From contig DDSH01000002.1 of NCBI GenBank assembly GCA_002343775.1, positions 456 through 51,706 on the forward strand: DNA of 51,251 bases. Reading direction: 5' to 3'. The notes below the pieces were generated by a model, which made no database searches, was not told the DNA's origin, and saw only the letters and a program-made list of their open reading frames with translations. The translations under genes were made by a program, and so were the position numbers. Positions 33,943-42,327 of the stretch are shown here, piece by piece. Each line of letters begins with the position of its first letter. The stretch's first letter is position 1. The stretch is from Anaerolineales bacterium UBA2395. GTDB taxonomy: Bacteria > Chloroflexota > Anaerolineae > Anaerolineales > Villigracilaceae.

Positions 33943-34017
33943 GGCGCCCCAGGCAGGAGTCGAACCCACAACCTACTGATCCGAAGTCAGGCGCTCTATC
34001 CATTGAGCTACTAGGGC
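33942..34017 (-). tRNA. tRNA-Arg (anticodon TCG)
   Basis: A minus-strand cloverleaf: acceptor GCCCTAG with CTGGGGC (one G-T wobble), D arm GCTC-AATGGATA-GAGC, anticodon loop CTTCGGA with anticodon TCG (reads CGA), T arm GTGGGTTCGACTCCTGC. The 3' CCA is encoded (33942-33944) after discriminator G, unlike in the tRNA-Thr of this window. Confidence 0.96.
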
Positions 34018-34026
34018 GTGGGTAAA

Positions 34027-34056
34027 ATTATACACGATTTGTGTCATGTGCTTCAA
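34027..34056 (-). promoter_or_regulatory. Promoter of tRNA-Arg
   Basis: On the minus strand TTGAAG (34056-34051), an 18-nt spacer and a perfect TATAAT (34032-34027). Transcription should start just before the mature tRNA 5' end. Confidence 0.6.
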
Positions 34057-34245
34057 AAACAAGTGCTGGCGCGGGTTAGGGGATCACCAGCTGTGAAATC
34101 CATTTGCAGGTTTGTGCGATTAAGGATGACCCCAAAAAGTTGCGGAAAGCAGTTCCAAAATATTAGCTCTCCAGGAGGTTTACTTGCCCTGCAAGCCGCA
34201 TGATAGAATCGCTCTAACTTTGTTGAAAGGAATGTATCAAGAGCC

Positions 34246-35217
34246 ATGGATGTAAAATCGTTTGGTGAACGGGTTATTGACAGCCTTGAAAATGTTATTG
34301 TCGGAAAAAGGCAGTCTGTCGAACTGGTGGTAATCGGCTTGCTTTGTCAGGGACATGTGCTCATCGAAGATGTGCCCGGGGTGGGGAAAACCATGCTGGC
34401 AAGGAGTCTTGCGCGCTCCATGAAATGTGTATTCAATCGCATTCAATTTACCCCGGATATGCTCCCCAGTGACGTCACCGGTGTTTCCATTTACAACCAG
34501 CAGTCCAATCAATTCGAATTCAGACCTGGTCCCATCATCGGACAGATCGTTCTTGCGGATGAGATCAATCGCGCCACGCCAAAAACACAGGCGGCGCTCC
34601 TTGAAGCAATGGAGGAACGTCAGGTTACCGTGGATGGGGTCACGCACCCGATGCCCAAACCGTTCATGGTACTCGCAACCCAGAATCCGATCGAGTATGA
34701 AGGGACCTTCCCGCTCCCCGAAGCCCAGCTGGATCGTTTTTTACTGCGACTTCGTTTGGGGTACCCGGCCATAACCGATGAGATCCGCATCATGGATGAC
34801 CAGAAGTTGCAGCACCCCATTGAATCCTTGCAGCCCGTTGTGACAGCGGAAGACACGCTTCGAGCGATCGAGGCGGTGCGGAAAGTATTTATTTCGACCG
34901 CAGTCAAACGCTACATTGTCGACCTGAGTACACGCACGCGCCAGAGTCAGGATGTGTATCTGGGTGCGAGTCCGCGTGGAAGTCTCTTCCTCGCCCGGGC
35001 GGGTCAGGCGCGGGCGGCATTGCAGGGACGCGACCACGTCTTGCCGGACGATATCAAGTCGTTGGCTGTGGCGGTGCTGGCGCATCGCATCATCCTTAGC
35101 CCCGCCGCGAGGATGCGTGATATGAGTTCCGACCGCATCGTGCAAGAGATCGTCCTTTCGACTCCCGTGCCTGGAGGTTCCTTCACCGCCGATAGCGCAG
35201 GAAAATCCCAGCCATGA
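34246..35217 (+). CDS. MoxR-family AAA+ ATPase
   Basis: A 323-residue MoxR ATPase. Walker A is DVPGVGKTML (about residues 42-51), Walker B is LADEINRA, followed by sensor-1 ATQNP and a sensor-2 region ASPRGSLFLARAGQA. MoxR proteins act with VWA or DUF58 partners as chaperones for assembling or activating protein complexes. Here the partner gene follows with a 4-nt ATGA overlap. The 228-nt gap upstream contains the tRNA-Arg promoter on the other strand and a possible TAGAAT -10 box, but no further element I can name. Confidence 0.93.
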   Translation: MDVKSFGERVIDSLENVIVGKRQSVELVVIGLLCQGHVLIEDVPGVGKTMLARSLARSMKCVFNRIQFTPDMLPSDVTGVSIYNQQSNQFEFRPGPIIGQIVLADEINRATPKTQAALLEAMEERQVTVDGVTHPMPKPFMVLATQNPIEYEGTFPLPEAQLDRFLLRLRLGYPAITDEIRIMDDQKLQHPIESLQPVVTAEDTLRAIEAVRKVFISTAVKRYIVDLSTRTRQSQDVYLGASPRGSLFLARAGQARAALQGRDHVLPDDIKSLAVAVLAHRIILSPAARMRDMSSDRIVQEIVLSTPVPGGSFTADSAGKSQP

Positions 35218-36536
35218 GAACGGGGCGAATTTTTATCGCCTTGATTTTTGCGATCGGTCTCACTGGAGTGATAGTGGACGGGGCGGCGCTGTATTCGCGT
35301 TTCCTCTTTCTAAGCATATTGTTGACGGTTATTGCCTGGGCGTGGACTCGCTGGGTGATTAATAGATTGACCCTTGAGAGAAGTTCGCGTCAACTACGGG
35401 CAAATGTGGGCGATGTGTTCGAGGAAGGTTATAAACTGAACAACAACGGCATTCTCCCCGCCCCATGGGTGGAGGTGATAAATCGCTCTGGTTTGCCGGA
35501 AGCAGCGGGTTCGCGCCTGTTGACATTGGTCATGGGGCGGCAAATGCGCAGCTACACGGCGCGCTCCTGGGTGACGCGTCGGGGGAGTTTTCAACTCGGT
35601 CCGACCCGCATCCTCACTGGAGACCCCTTTGGCTTGTTCAGAGCCGTGAAAGAGATTTCCCCAAATGAGACATTGATCGTTTTTCCGATGATCCACGAAA
35701 TTCAGTCCTTCCCATCGCCGCCGGGACTTTTGCCGGGTGGGCAGGTCATCCGTACCAGATCACAGGACATCACTCCGCATGCAGCTGGGGTGCGTGAATA
35801 TGTTCACGGCGATGCAATGAAGCGCATCCATTGGCCCACCAGCGTCAGGCGCAACCGTTTGATGGTCAAGGAATTTGAACAAGACCCGCAGGCGGAGGTA
35901 TGGATCTATCTTGACTGTCAGCGCACAGCTCATTTTGAAAGACGGAGTCAGCACGAAGAAGAAATAACCATGCCAGCCATGTTGCTTGCGAAGCGCCCGA
36001 AACTAAAACTGCCAGCCTCCACTTTTGAATACTCTGTGAGCATTGCGGCATCTCTCGCGCATTACTTTATTGGTCAGCGGCGCGCTGTGGGGTTTGCCAG
36101 TGCCGGACTGCCCTTTACCGAACTGCCCGCAGAGCGCAGCGAACGACAGGAGGCGAAAATCTTGGAGACGCTAGCCTTTGTCGAAGCAAATGGTAATCTT
36201 TCGATTGCCGCCCTCGTGGCAGCGCAGTCCTCGCTTCATCCGCAGCGATCCAGCATTATCCTGGTCACACCCACCACACGCCCAGACCTTTTGCAGGCGG
36301 TGGATGATTTGTTAATGCGTTACCTCTCCCCTGTGGTCGTATTGCTAGATGCCCATACATTTGGCGGACCCACCAGCCCGGAAAATATCGTCAATTCGTT
36401 GCATGAGCGGCGCGTTCCCGTCTGCGTTGTTTCCTGCGATGCAGATCTCTCGCTTGTGTTATCATCCATTTCAACTACACTCAAAACACAGGATTTTTCT
36501 GCATGGCAAACACCCGCATTGTCACCATCGATCTGA
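35214..36536 (+). CDS. DUF58 domain protein, MoxR partner
   Basis: A 440-residue protein. Two N-terminal TM segments (about 5-22 and 27-43) precede a beta-rich region and the DUF58 signature GVREYVHGDAMKRIHWPTSVRRNRLMVKEFEQ (positions about 182-213). A VWA-like fold runs to the C-terminus. DUF58/MoxR pairs are widespread membrane-associated modules of poorly defined function, sometimes linked to envelope biogenesis or protease control. It is coupled to moxR by a 4-nt overlap, and its last 34 nt overlap the MBL-fold gene. Confidence 0.88.
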   Translation: MRTGRIFIALIFAIGLTGVIVDGAALYSRFLFLSILLTVIAWAWTRWVINRLTLERSSRQLRANVGDVFEEGYKLNNNGILPAPWVEVINRSGLPEAAGSRLLTLVMGRQMRSYTARSWVTRRGSFQLGPTRILTGDPFGLFRAVKEISPNETLIVFPMIHEIQSFPSPPGLLPGGQVIRTRSQDITPHAAGVREYVHGDAMKRIHWPTSVRRNRLMVKEFEQDPQAEVWIYLDCQRTAHFERRSQHEEEITMPAMLLAKRPKLKLPASTFEYSVSIAASLAHYFIGQRRAVGFASAGLPFTELPAERSERQEAKILETLAFVEANGNLSIAALVAAQSSLHPQRSSIILVTPTTRPDLLQAVDDLLMRYLSPVVVLLDAHTFGGPTSPENIVNSLHERRVPVCVVSCDADLSLVLSSISTTLKTQDFSAWQTPALSPSI

Positions 36537-37405
36537 ATTTTCAAAACAAGACGCAAGCCATCGCTTCCTATTTGATCAAATACAGCGATGGCGCTATTTT
36601 AATAGAAAGCGGACCGGGTTCGGTTCTTCCCGCGCTGGAGGCTGCTTTGGCAAAGGAAGGTTTATCCACCCGCGATATTACCCACGTATTGCTGACGCAC
36701 ATTCATTTGGACCATGCCGGGGCATCGGGCTGGCTTTCGCGTCAGGGCGCGGAAGTGTATGTCCACCCGAATGGCGCACCGCATTTGCTCAACCCCGAAA
36801 AACTCATTGCCAGTGCCACTCGCATTTATGGGGAGATGATGGACAAACTTTGGGGTGAGTTTCTGCCTGTGGAACAGGATAAGCTCAAAGTCCCGAAGGA
36901 TGCGGAAGAGATCGTCATCGGTAACCTGCGCTTTTTGCCGGTCAATACGCCGGGGCACGCCGAACATCATTATTCCTATATCTTTGAAGATATCTGCTTT
37001 TCCGGCGATGTGGGTGGTGTGCGCATTCCCGGGTATGCCTACCTGCGCGCGCCCATGCCGCCGCCTGAATTGCATTTTGGGCGCTGGCGCGAGAGTTTGG
37101 CGCGGCTGCGTTCGCTCAAGTTTGCCCGCATCGCGCCGACGCATTTCGGCATTTTCGAGGATGCCGTCTGGCAGATCGACGAACTGGACAAGACCCTCGC
37201 TGCAATGGAAACGTGGCTGGAGGGGGTGATGGCATCCGACCCGTCGATAGAGGAGTTGCGCGGGCATTTTACCGATTGGATGAATAACGAGGCGCAAGAG
37301 AAAGGGCTGAGCGAGGACGTGCTGCGAGCCTATTCGCTGGCGAACCCGGTTGGCATGAGCGCTGATGGATTAATGCGCTACTGGAAGAAGGGGAGAAGTG
37401 CGTAA
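36503..37405 (+). CDS. MBL-fold metallo-hydrolase
   Basis: A 300-residue metallo-beta-lactamase-fold hydrolase. The metal-binding motif THIHLDHAG (HxHxDH) lies near residue 70. The later ligands are a His in NTPGHAEHH (about 151-159), Asp in CFSGDVGG (about 169-175) and a His in APTHFG (about 212-217). The set is compatible with a di-zinc or di-iron site. The C-terminal 80 residues are helical. Substrate is unknown; the family ranges from thioester and lactone hydrolysis to phosphodiester cleavage. It overlaps the end of the DUF58 gene by 34 nt, so it is cotranscribed with the MoxR-DUF58 pair. Confidence 0.87.
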   Translation: MANTRIVTIDLNFQNKTQAIASYLIKYSDGAILIESGPGSVLPALEAALAKEGLSTRDITHVLLTHIHLDHAGASGWLSRQGAEVYVHPNGAPHLLNPEKLIASATRIYGEMMDKLWGEFLPVEQDKLKVPKDAEEIVIGNLRFLPVNTPGHAEHHYSYIFEDICFSGDVGGVRIPGYAYLRAPMPPPELHFGRWRESLARLRSLKFARIAPTHFGIFEDAVWQIDELDKTLAAMETWLEGVMASDPSIEELRGHFTDWMNNEAQEKGLSEDVLRAYSLANPVGMSADGLMRYWKKGRSA

Positions 37406-37410
37406 TTTGT

Positions 37411-37445
37411 CATGCCAATTGCATGATGCTTGAAACATGCCAATT
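37411..37445. promoter_or_regulatory. Candidate operator upstream of the ornithine carbamoyltransferase gene
   Basis: CATGC-CAATT-GCATG (37411-37425) is a 5-5-5 palindrome, and CATGCCAATT occurs again at 37436-37445, giving a 10-bp direct repeat 25 nt apart. A TATACT (37460-37465), possibly a -10 box, follows 15 nt later. The pattern does not resemble an ARG box. The binding protein is unknown. Confidence 0.4.
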
Positions 37446-37486
37446 TGGAACAAAAAAGTTATACTTTCAATTCCAAGGAGATGATT

Positions 37487-38413
37487 ATGAAGGACTTTTT
37501 AGCGATCTCCGATTACACATCGGATGAGATTCAGAACCTGCTCGACCTCGCGGTAAAACTCAAAAAGCAATATTTCAAAAAAGGCAATAAACCCATCTTT
37601 CAGGGGAAAGTCTTGGGGATGATCTTTCAGAAGCCGAGCCTGCGTACCCGTATCTCGTTCGATATGGCGATGCGGCATTGCGGCGGCGATGCGCTGTATC
37701 TTTCGCCGAATGAGATCGGCCTTGGCAAGCGCGAATCCATTGCGGATGTCGCGCGTGTTTTGTCCGGTTATGTTCAGGCGCTGATGGCGCGTGTGTTCGA
37801 CCATGAGCATGTGCTGGAACTGGCGCGCTGGGCGGATATCCCCGTGGTCAACGGCTTGAGCGATTACAATCATCCCTGCCAGGGCATGGCAGATGCATTG
37901 ACCATCGTCGAGAAGTTTGGCTCGAAGTCCAAGGGATTGAATGTTGCGTATGTTGGTGATGGTAACAACGTGGCGGTTTCGCTGATGCATGTCTCGGCGC
38001 TTCTCGGCTGGAACTTTACGCTTGCCAGCCCCGAAGGGTACGACCTCAACCCGAAGGCGGTGGAGATCGCCCAAAACATCGTCAAGAAGACCAAAAGTAA
38101 GTTGACCTTCATCCGTGATCCGCATGAAGCCGTAAAGAAGGCGCATGTGATCTACACCGATACCTGGACCAGCATGGGGCAGGAGGAAGAAACCGCCAAA
38201 CGTGAGAAAGTCTTCCCGCCGTATCAGGTTAATGCACAACTTGTCAGTGAAGCGGATAAGGACGTCATTGTGATGCACTGTCTGCCTGCTCATCGCAACC
38301 ACGAACTGACCGATGAAGTGGCGGATGGTCCGCATTCGGTCATTTTCCAGCAGGCGCACAATCGCCTGCACGCGCAGAAGGCAATTTTGGCGCGTCTCTT
38401 TGATGTGGCGTAA
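37487..38413 (+). CDS. argF: Ornithine carbamoyltransferase
   Basis: A 308-residue enzyme that interconverts ornithine plus carbamoyl phosphate and citrulline. Carbamoyl-phosphate binding SLRTR (51-55), HPCQ (129-132), the ornithine-binding DTWTSMGQEEE loop and the catalytic MHCLPAHR are all present, so this is OTC and not an aspartate or acetylornithine carbamoyltransferase. I start at ATG 37487 with GGAG 6 nt upstream; another ATG at 37481 is too near. Whether it works in arginine synthesis or in the catabolic direction (carbamoyl phosphate for ATP) is not visible. Ornithine aminotransferase follows after 27 nt, which favours ornithine metabolism as a unit. Confidence 0.93.
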   Translation: MKDFLAISDYTSDEIQNLLDLAVKLKKQYFKKGNKPIFQGKVLGMIFQKPSLRTRISFDMAMRHCGGDALYLSPNEIGLGKRESIADVARVLSGYVQALMARVFDHEHVLELARWADIPVVNGLSDYNHPCQGMADALTIVEKFGSKSKGLNVAYVGDGNNVAVSLMHVSALLGWNFTLASPEGYDLNPKAVEIAQNIVKKTKSKLTFIRDPHEAVKKAHVIYTDTWTSMGQEEETAKREKVFPPYQVNAQLVSEADKDVIVMHCLPAHRNHELTDEVADGPHSVIFQQAHNRLHAQKAILARLFDVA

Positions 38414-38440
38414 CTAATTTTAAGTTTGGGAGAGATTTCT

Positions 38441-39643
38441 TTGAATACACAAGATTTTATCAAGATCGAAGAACAATACGGCGCGCATAATTACCATCCG
38501 TTGGATGTGGTCATCGAAAAAGCGGAAGGGGTGTGGGTGTATGATGTGGAGGGCAAAAAATACCTCGACTGCCTTTCCGCGTATTCCGCCGTCAACCAGG
38601 GACATGTTCACCCCGAGATTTTGAAGGCGCTGCTCGATCAGGCGAAGCGCGTCACGCTCACATCGCGTGCGTTCCGCAACGACCAGTTGCCCATGCTGTA
38701 CAAGGAACTTTCCGAGATGACCGGCTACGAAATGTCTCTGCCGATGAATTCCGGCGCGGAAGCCGTCGAAACGGCGGTCAAACTTGCGCGCAAGTGGGCA
38801 TATCAGGTCAAGAAAGTGCCGCGCCATCAGGCGGAGATCATTGTGGCAGGCAACAACTTCCACGGGCGCACGGTCACGATCATTTCGTTCTCTACTGAAC
38901 CTTCCTACCGCGATGATTTCGGTCCCTTCACGCCCGGTTTTGTGGTGGTGGAATATGGGAACGCCGAAGCCATCGAAAAGGCGATCACGCCCAACACTGC
39001 AGCCGTGATGCTGGAACCGATCCAGGGAGAAGCGGGGGTGATCGTGCCGCCGGCTGGATATTTGAAATCTGTGGCTGCGATCTGTAAAACAAATAATGTG
39101 TTGTTTATCGCGGATGAAATTCAAACGGGCCTTGCCCGTACCGGGAAGTTGTTTGCCGCGCATCATGACGATGTCCGCGCTGACATTACCATCGTTGGCA
39201 AGGCGCTCTCCGGTGGCTTTTACCCCGTCTCTGCCATTCTAGCGGATAAAGCGGTGCTGGGCTTGTTCCAACCCGGTGAGCACGGCTCGACGTTCGGCGG
39301 CAATCCGCTGGCGGCGGCTGTGGCGCGCGCTTCGCTGCGCGTCATCCGCGAGGAAAAGTTGTCTGACCGTTCGGCGAAACTGGGCGAGTACTTCATCGAG
39401 CAACTGAGCGAAATCCCCAGTCCGCACGTCAAGGAAGTGCGCGGCAAGGGGTTGTTGATCGGCGTTGAACTCAAACCGGAGGCGGGCGGCGCACGCCGCT
39501 TCTGCGAAGCCTTGAAGGCGAAAGGTATCCTTGCCAAGGAGACCCACGATAATGTCATCCGCTTTGCGCCGCCGCTGGTGATCGATAAAGAAACGATAGA
39601 TTGGGCGCTCCCCACCATACGAGAGACGCTCAATATGCCGTAA
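38441..39643 (+). CDS. rocD: Ornithine aminotransferase
   Basis: A 400-residue class-III PLP aminotransferase that converts ornithine and 2-oxoglutarate to glutamate semialdehyde and glutamate. The N-terminal YGAHNYHPLDVVIEKAEGVW and DCLSAYSAVNQGH are diagnostic for OAT. Other features are NSGAEAVETAVKLARKW, ADEIQTGLARTGK and the PLP lysine in IVGKALSGG. I choose a TTG start at 38441, with GGGAGAG 6 nt upstream; an in-frame TTG at 38426 would overlap that site. It is cotranscribed with argF. A terminator-like hairpin follows its stop. Confidence 0.92.
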   Translation: MNTQDFIKIEEQYGAHNYHPLDVVIEKAEGVWVYDVEGKKYLDCLSAYSAVNQGHVHPEILKALLDQAKRVTLTSRAFRNDQLPMLYKELSEMTGYEMSLPMNSGAEAVETAVKLARKWAYQVKKVPRHQAEIIVAGNNFHGRTVTIISFSTEPSYRDDFGPFTPGFVVVEYGNAEAIEKAITPNTAAVMLEPIQGEAGVIVPPAGYLKSVAAICKTNNVLFIADEIQTGLARTGKLFAAHHDDVRADITIVGKALSGGFYPVSAILADKAVLGLFQPGEHGSTFGGNPLAAAVARASLRVIREEKLSDRSAKLGEYFIEQLSEIPSPHVKEVRGKGLLIGVELKPEAGGARRFCEALKAKGILAKETHDNVIRFAPPLVIDKETIDWALPTIRETLNMP

Positions 39644-39650
39644 CAAATCC

Positions 39651-39686
39651 AGACCCTGAAGGTATGGAAGCCTTTAGGGTCTTTTT
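39651..39686 (+). terminator. Terminator or attenuator between ornithine aminotransferase and alanine dehydrogenase
   Basis: AGACCCTGAAGG pairs with CCTTTAGGGTCT (one mismatch) and is followed by five T. The GGAGGT ribosome binding site of the next gene starts only 2 nt after the T run, so either readthrough or a very short leader is needed downstream. Confidence 0.78.
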
Positions 39687-39697
39687 ATGGAGGTACT

Positions 39698-40780
39698 ATG
39701 TATATCGGAATTCCAAAAGAAAGCAGACCATACGAATATCGGGTCGGTTTGTCCCCCGCCGGTGTGGAAATTTTGAACCATTTCGGACATCAGGTATTCG
39801 TCGAGCATGATGCGGGATTGGGGGCAGGGTTCAGCGACCAGGAATATGAAAAAGTTGGTGCGCGTATCGCCTATTCCCCGCAGGAAGTTTTTGGCAGAGC
39901 GGATTTTCTGCTGAAGATTGCCCGCCCGCTCAAGCAGGAACTGGAGTGGATGCAGGACGGCTCCGTGCTGGCAGGTTTCCTGCACCTGGCGTCCAGTTCA
40001 CAAGACCAGATCGACCTGCTGCTCGAAAAGAAGATTTCGGCTCTGGCGTATGAACAGATCAAGGACGCAAATGGCGGATTGTCCGTCCTGCGCCCCTTCA
40101 GTATGATCTGCGGTTCGATGGTTACGCAGATCGCCGCGCGCTTCCTGCAAACCAACCGTGGTGGCAAGGGCATCATGTTGAGTGGTGTGCCCGGTGTTCC
40201 GCCCGCCGAAGTGGTCATCCTTGGCGCTGGCGTGGTGGGCACTTCTGCCGCCAAAAACTTTTTAGGCGCGGGTGCGCATGTCACCGTTCTGGATAATCGC
40301 ATGGCGGCACTGGAAAAGATCGCCGACCGCTTCCCGGGACTTGTGACCATGTTCGCGACCAAACGGAATATTGAGCGCGCCACCGCCTTTGCGGATGTGG
40401 TGATCGGCGCCGTGCTGGTGAGCGGACAGCGCTCACCGGTGATCGTGACACGCGAAATGTTGCGAGCCATGAAGCCGCGCTCCGTAATCATCGATGTCAG
40501 TATCGATCAGGGTGGATGCGTGGAAACCTCCCGCCCAACCATGCACGATAACCCGACCTTTATCGAGGAAAACATCCTGCATTATTGTGTTCCCAACATT
40601 CCCAGCCTCGTAGCCCGCACGGCAAGCCATGTATTCGTCAACGCCGCCATGCCTTGCATTTCGGAGATCGCCAATAACGGGGTCGATGCGGTAATGAAAC
40701 GGGTTCCCGCCATCGAAAGCGCTGTCAACACACACGGGGGAAATCTGGTCAACTTGGTGCGGCTGAGCGCGAAGGAGTAG
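39698..40780 (+). CDS. ald: Alanine dehydrogenase
   Basis: A 360-residue NAD-dependent oxidoreductase that interconverts alanine and pyruvate plus ammonia. The N-terminal MYIGIPKESRPYEYRVGLSP is the AlaDH/PNT signature. Further on are LLKIARPLKQE (substrate Lys), YEQIKDANGG, and the Rossmann motif VILGAGVVGTSAAKNFLGAGA. The C-terminal domain has IDVSIDQGGCVETSRPT. It has a strong GGAGGT site. The CoA-transferase gene starts 3 nt after its stop. In a fermenter it can regenerate NAD by making alanine, or deaminate alanine to pyruvate. Confidence 0.93.
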   Translation: MYIGIPKESRPYEYRVGLSPAGVEILNHFGHQVFVEHDAGLGAGFSDQEYEKVGARIAYSPQEVFGRADFLLKIARPLKQELEWMQDGSVLAGFLHLASSSQDQIDLLLEKKISALAYEQIKDANGGLSVLRPFSMICGSMVTQIAARFLQTNRGGKGIMLSGVPGVPPAEVVILGAGVVGTSAAKNFLGAGAHVTVLDNRMAALEKIADRFPGLVTMFATKRNIERATAFADVVIGAVLVSGQRSPVIVTREMLRAMKPRSVIIDVSIDQGGCVETSRPTMHDNPTFIEENILHYCVPNIPSLVARTASHVFVNAAMPCISEIANNGVDAVMKRVPAIESAVNTHGGNLVNLVRLSAKE

Positions 40781-40783
40781 TAT

Positions 40784-42094
40784 ATGAGCCCGTCTTTTAA
40801 TTACCAATCTCGAGTAGCCACTGCTGAAGAAGCGGTGAAGGTCATCAAATCAGGAGATCGCGTCTTTCTGACCGGAAATGTGTCTGTGCCTCAGACACTT
40901 CTCGCCGCCTTGGTGAAGCACGCTCCGAACGTGCAAAATGTGGAAATCTGTCAGGCGCTGACGGTCGGTTCCGCCGATTATGTCGCCCCTGAAATGGAAG
41001 GTCACCTGCGGGTGAACTCCATGTTCATCAGCGCCAATATCCGCAAAGCGGTTCAGGAAGGTCGCGCCGATTTTACGCCGGTTCTGCTCTCCGAATTTCC
41101 GCTACTCTTCAAGCGTGGAGTTTTGCCCGTCGATGTGGCGGTCATTCACGTCTCCACCCCCGACGAACATGGCTTTTGCAGCCTGGGCGTGGAAGTTGGC
41201 TTGACCAAATCGGCTGCTGAGTCAGCCAAGATCATCATTGCCGAAGTCAACGAACAGATGCCCCGTACGCTGGGTGACTCGTTCATCCATGTCAGCCGCC
41301 TGACGCACATCGTCCCGGTCAACTACCCGATCCCCGAACATAAAATGACCGCCGAAGGCGACTCAGACATTATCCAGCGCATTGCCGGACATGTCGCATC
41401 ATTAATACCCGATGGCGCGACCATGCAATTAGGCATTGGCTCCATCCCGGATGCGGTTTTGAAATTCCTCGTTGATAAAAAAGACCTTGGCATCCACACC
41501 GAATTGTTTTCTGACGGTGTCATCGACCTGGTCAATATGGGCGTATTGACGAATGCCCGCAAGACACTGCACCCCGGAAAGATCCTGGCAGGGTTCATCC
41601 TCGGGACCCAGAGATTGTATGGCTGGGTGAACGACAACCCGATGGTGGAAATGCACCCGACAGAATACGTCAATGATCCGTTTACCATTGCTCAAAACGA
41701 CCGAATGGTGGCAGTCAACTCCGCCATCGAAGTGGATCTCACCGGTCAGGTCTGTGCCGACAGTATCGGACCGAAACTGTACAGCGGTGTCGGCGGTCAG
41801 CTGGACTTTATCTACGGCGCTTCCCGTTCCAAAGGCGGCGTTCCGATCATTGCCTTGCCCAGTACGGCAACCATGCGCGACGGGACGGCGGTTAGCAAGA
41901 TCACAGCCATGCTGAAACCCGGCGCAGGCGTGGTCACTTCCCGCAACCACGTCCGTTTCGTCGTCACCGAATTTGGTATCGCCGACCTGTACGGAAAAAC
42001 CATTCGCCAGCGTGCGCAGGCGTTGATCAAGGTCGCCAACCCAATATTCCATGATGAGTTGCAGCGGCAGGCGAAAGAACTGCACTACATTTAG
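40784..42094 (+). CDS. Acetyl-CoA hydrolase/transferase family protein, 4-hydroxybutyrate CoA-transferase-like
   Basis: A 436-residue CoA transferase of the AbfT/Cat1 family. Conserved pieces are GIGSIPDAVLKFL (the GxGxIPxxV loop), TELFSDGVIDLVNMG, and the catalytic Glu in AVNSAIEVDLTGQV. It moves CoA between acetyl-CoA (or butyryl-CoA) and carboxylic acids such as 4-hydroxybutyrate, acetate or succinate. Length agrees with AbfT (about 438). It shares a ribosome binding site region with the end of ald. Together with the GabT-like enzyme and AORs elsewhere in the window, it would fit a 4-aminobutyrate or related omega-amino-acid fermentation (inference). Confidence 0.88.
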   Translation: MSPSFNYQSRVATAEEAVKVIKSGDRVFLTGNVSVPQTLLAALVKHAPNVQNVEICQALTVGSADYVAPEMEGHLRVNSMFISANIRKAVQEGRADFTPVLLSEFPLLFKRGVLPVDVAVIHVSTPDEHGFCSLGVEVGLTKSAAESAKIIIAEVNEQMPRTLGDSFIHVSRLTHIVPVNYPIPEHKMTAEGDSDIIQRIAGHVASLIPDGATMQLGIGSIPDAVLKFLVDKKDLGIHTELFSDGVIDLVNMGVLTNARKTLHPGKILAGFILGTQRLYGWVNDNPMVEMHPTEYVNDPFTIAQNDRMVAVNSAIEVDLTGQVCADSIGPKLYSGVGGQLDFIYGASRSKGGVPIIALPSTATMRDGTAVSKITAMLKPGAGVVTSRNHVRFVVTEFGIADLYGKTIRQRAQALIKVANPIFHDELQRQAKELHYI

Positions 42095-42109
42095 GCTTTG
42101 CGGCAAGAA

Positions 42110-42148
42110 AAAACGACGCGGTGGATTTCGTAACCCCGCGTCGTTTTT
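42110..42148 (+). terminator. Terminator after the CoA-transferase gene
   Basis: AAAACGACGCGG pairs perfectly with CCGCGTCGTTTT around a 14-nt loop, followed by further T. Confidence 0.9.
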
Positions 42149-42178
42149 GTTGTTAACAAGTCAATAATCCCATCCGGC

Positions 42179-42207
42179 TTGACATTCTGGCGGTTTTTAC
42201 CTATCAT
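42179..42207 (+). promoter_or_regulatory. Strong sigma70 promoter of the pyruvate kinase gene
   Basis: A perfect -35 TTGACA (42179-42184), a 17-nt spacer and TATCAT (42202-42207, one mismatch). Transcription from here would leave a leader of about 114 nt before the start codon at 42328, in which I see no recognised riboswitch. Confidence 0.75.
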
Positions 42208-42327
42208 CAGAGCGTTTTGAAATAATGAAGTTCATCATGTCTTGCGGGGGGATGGGCTGGTTTATATGATTTGCCATGTTCACTGAGATTTTTGAACAAA
42301 AATTTATTATCGATAGGAAGTTTTCAC

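Noticed and set aside
33056..34041. Integrated element with att sites in tRNA-Arg
   Set aside because: The direct repeat is the promoter side of the tRNA rather than its 3' end, and no integrase lies between; tandem duplication explains it better.
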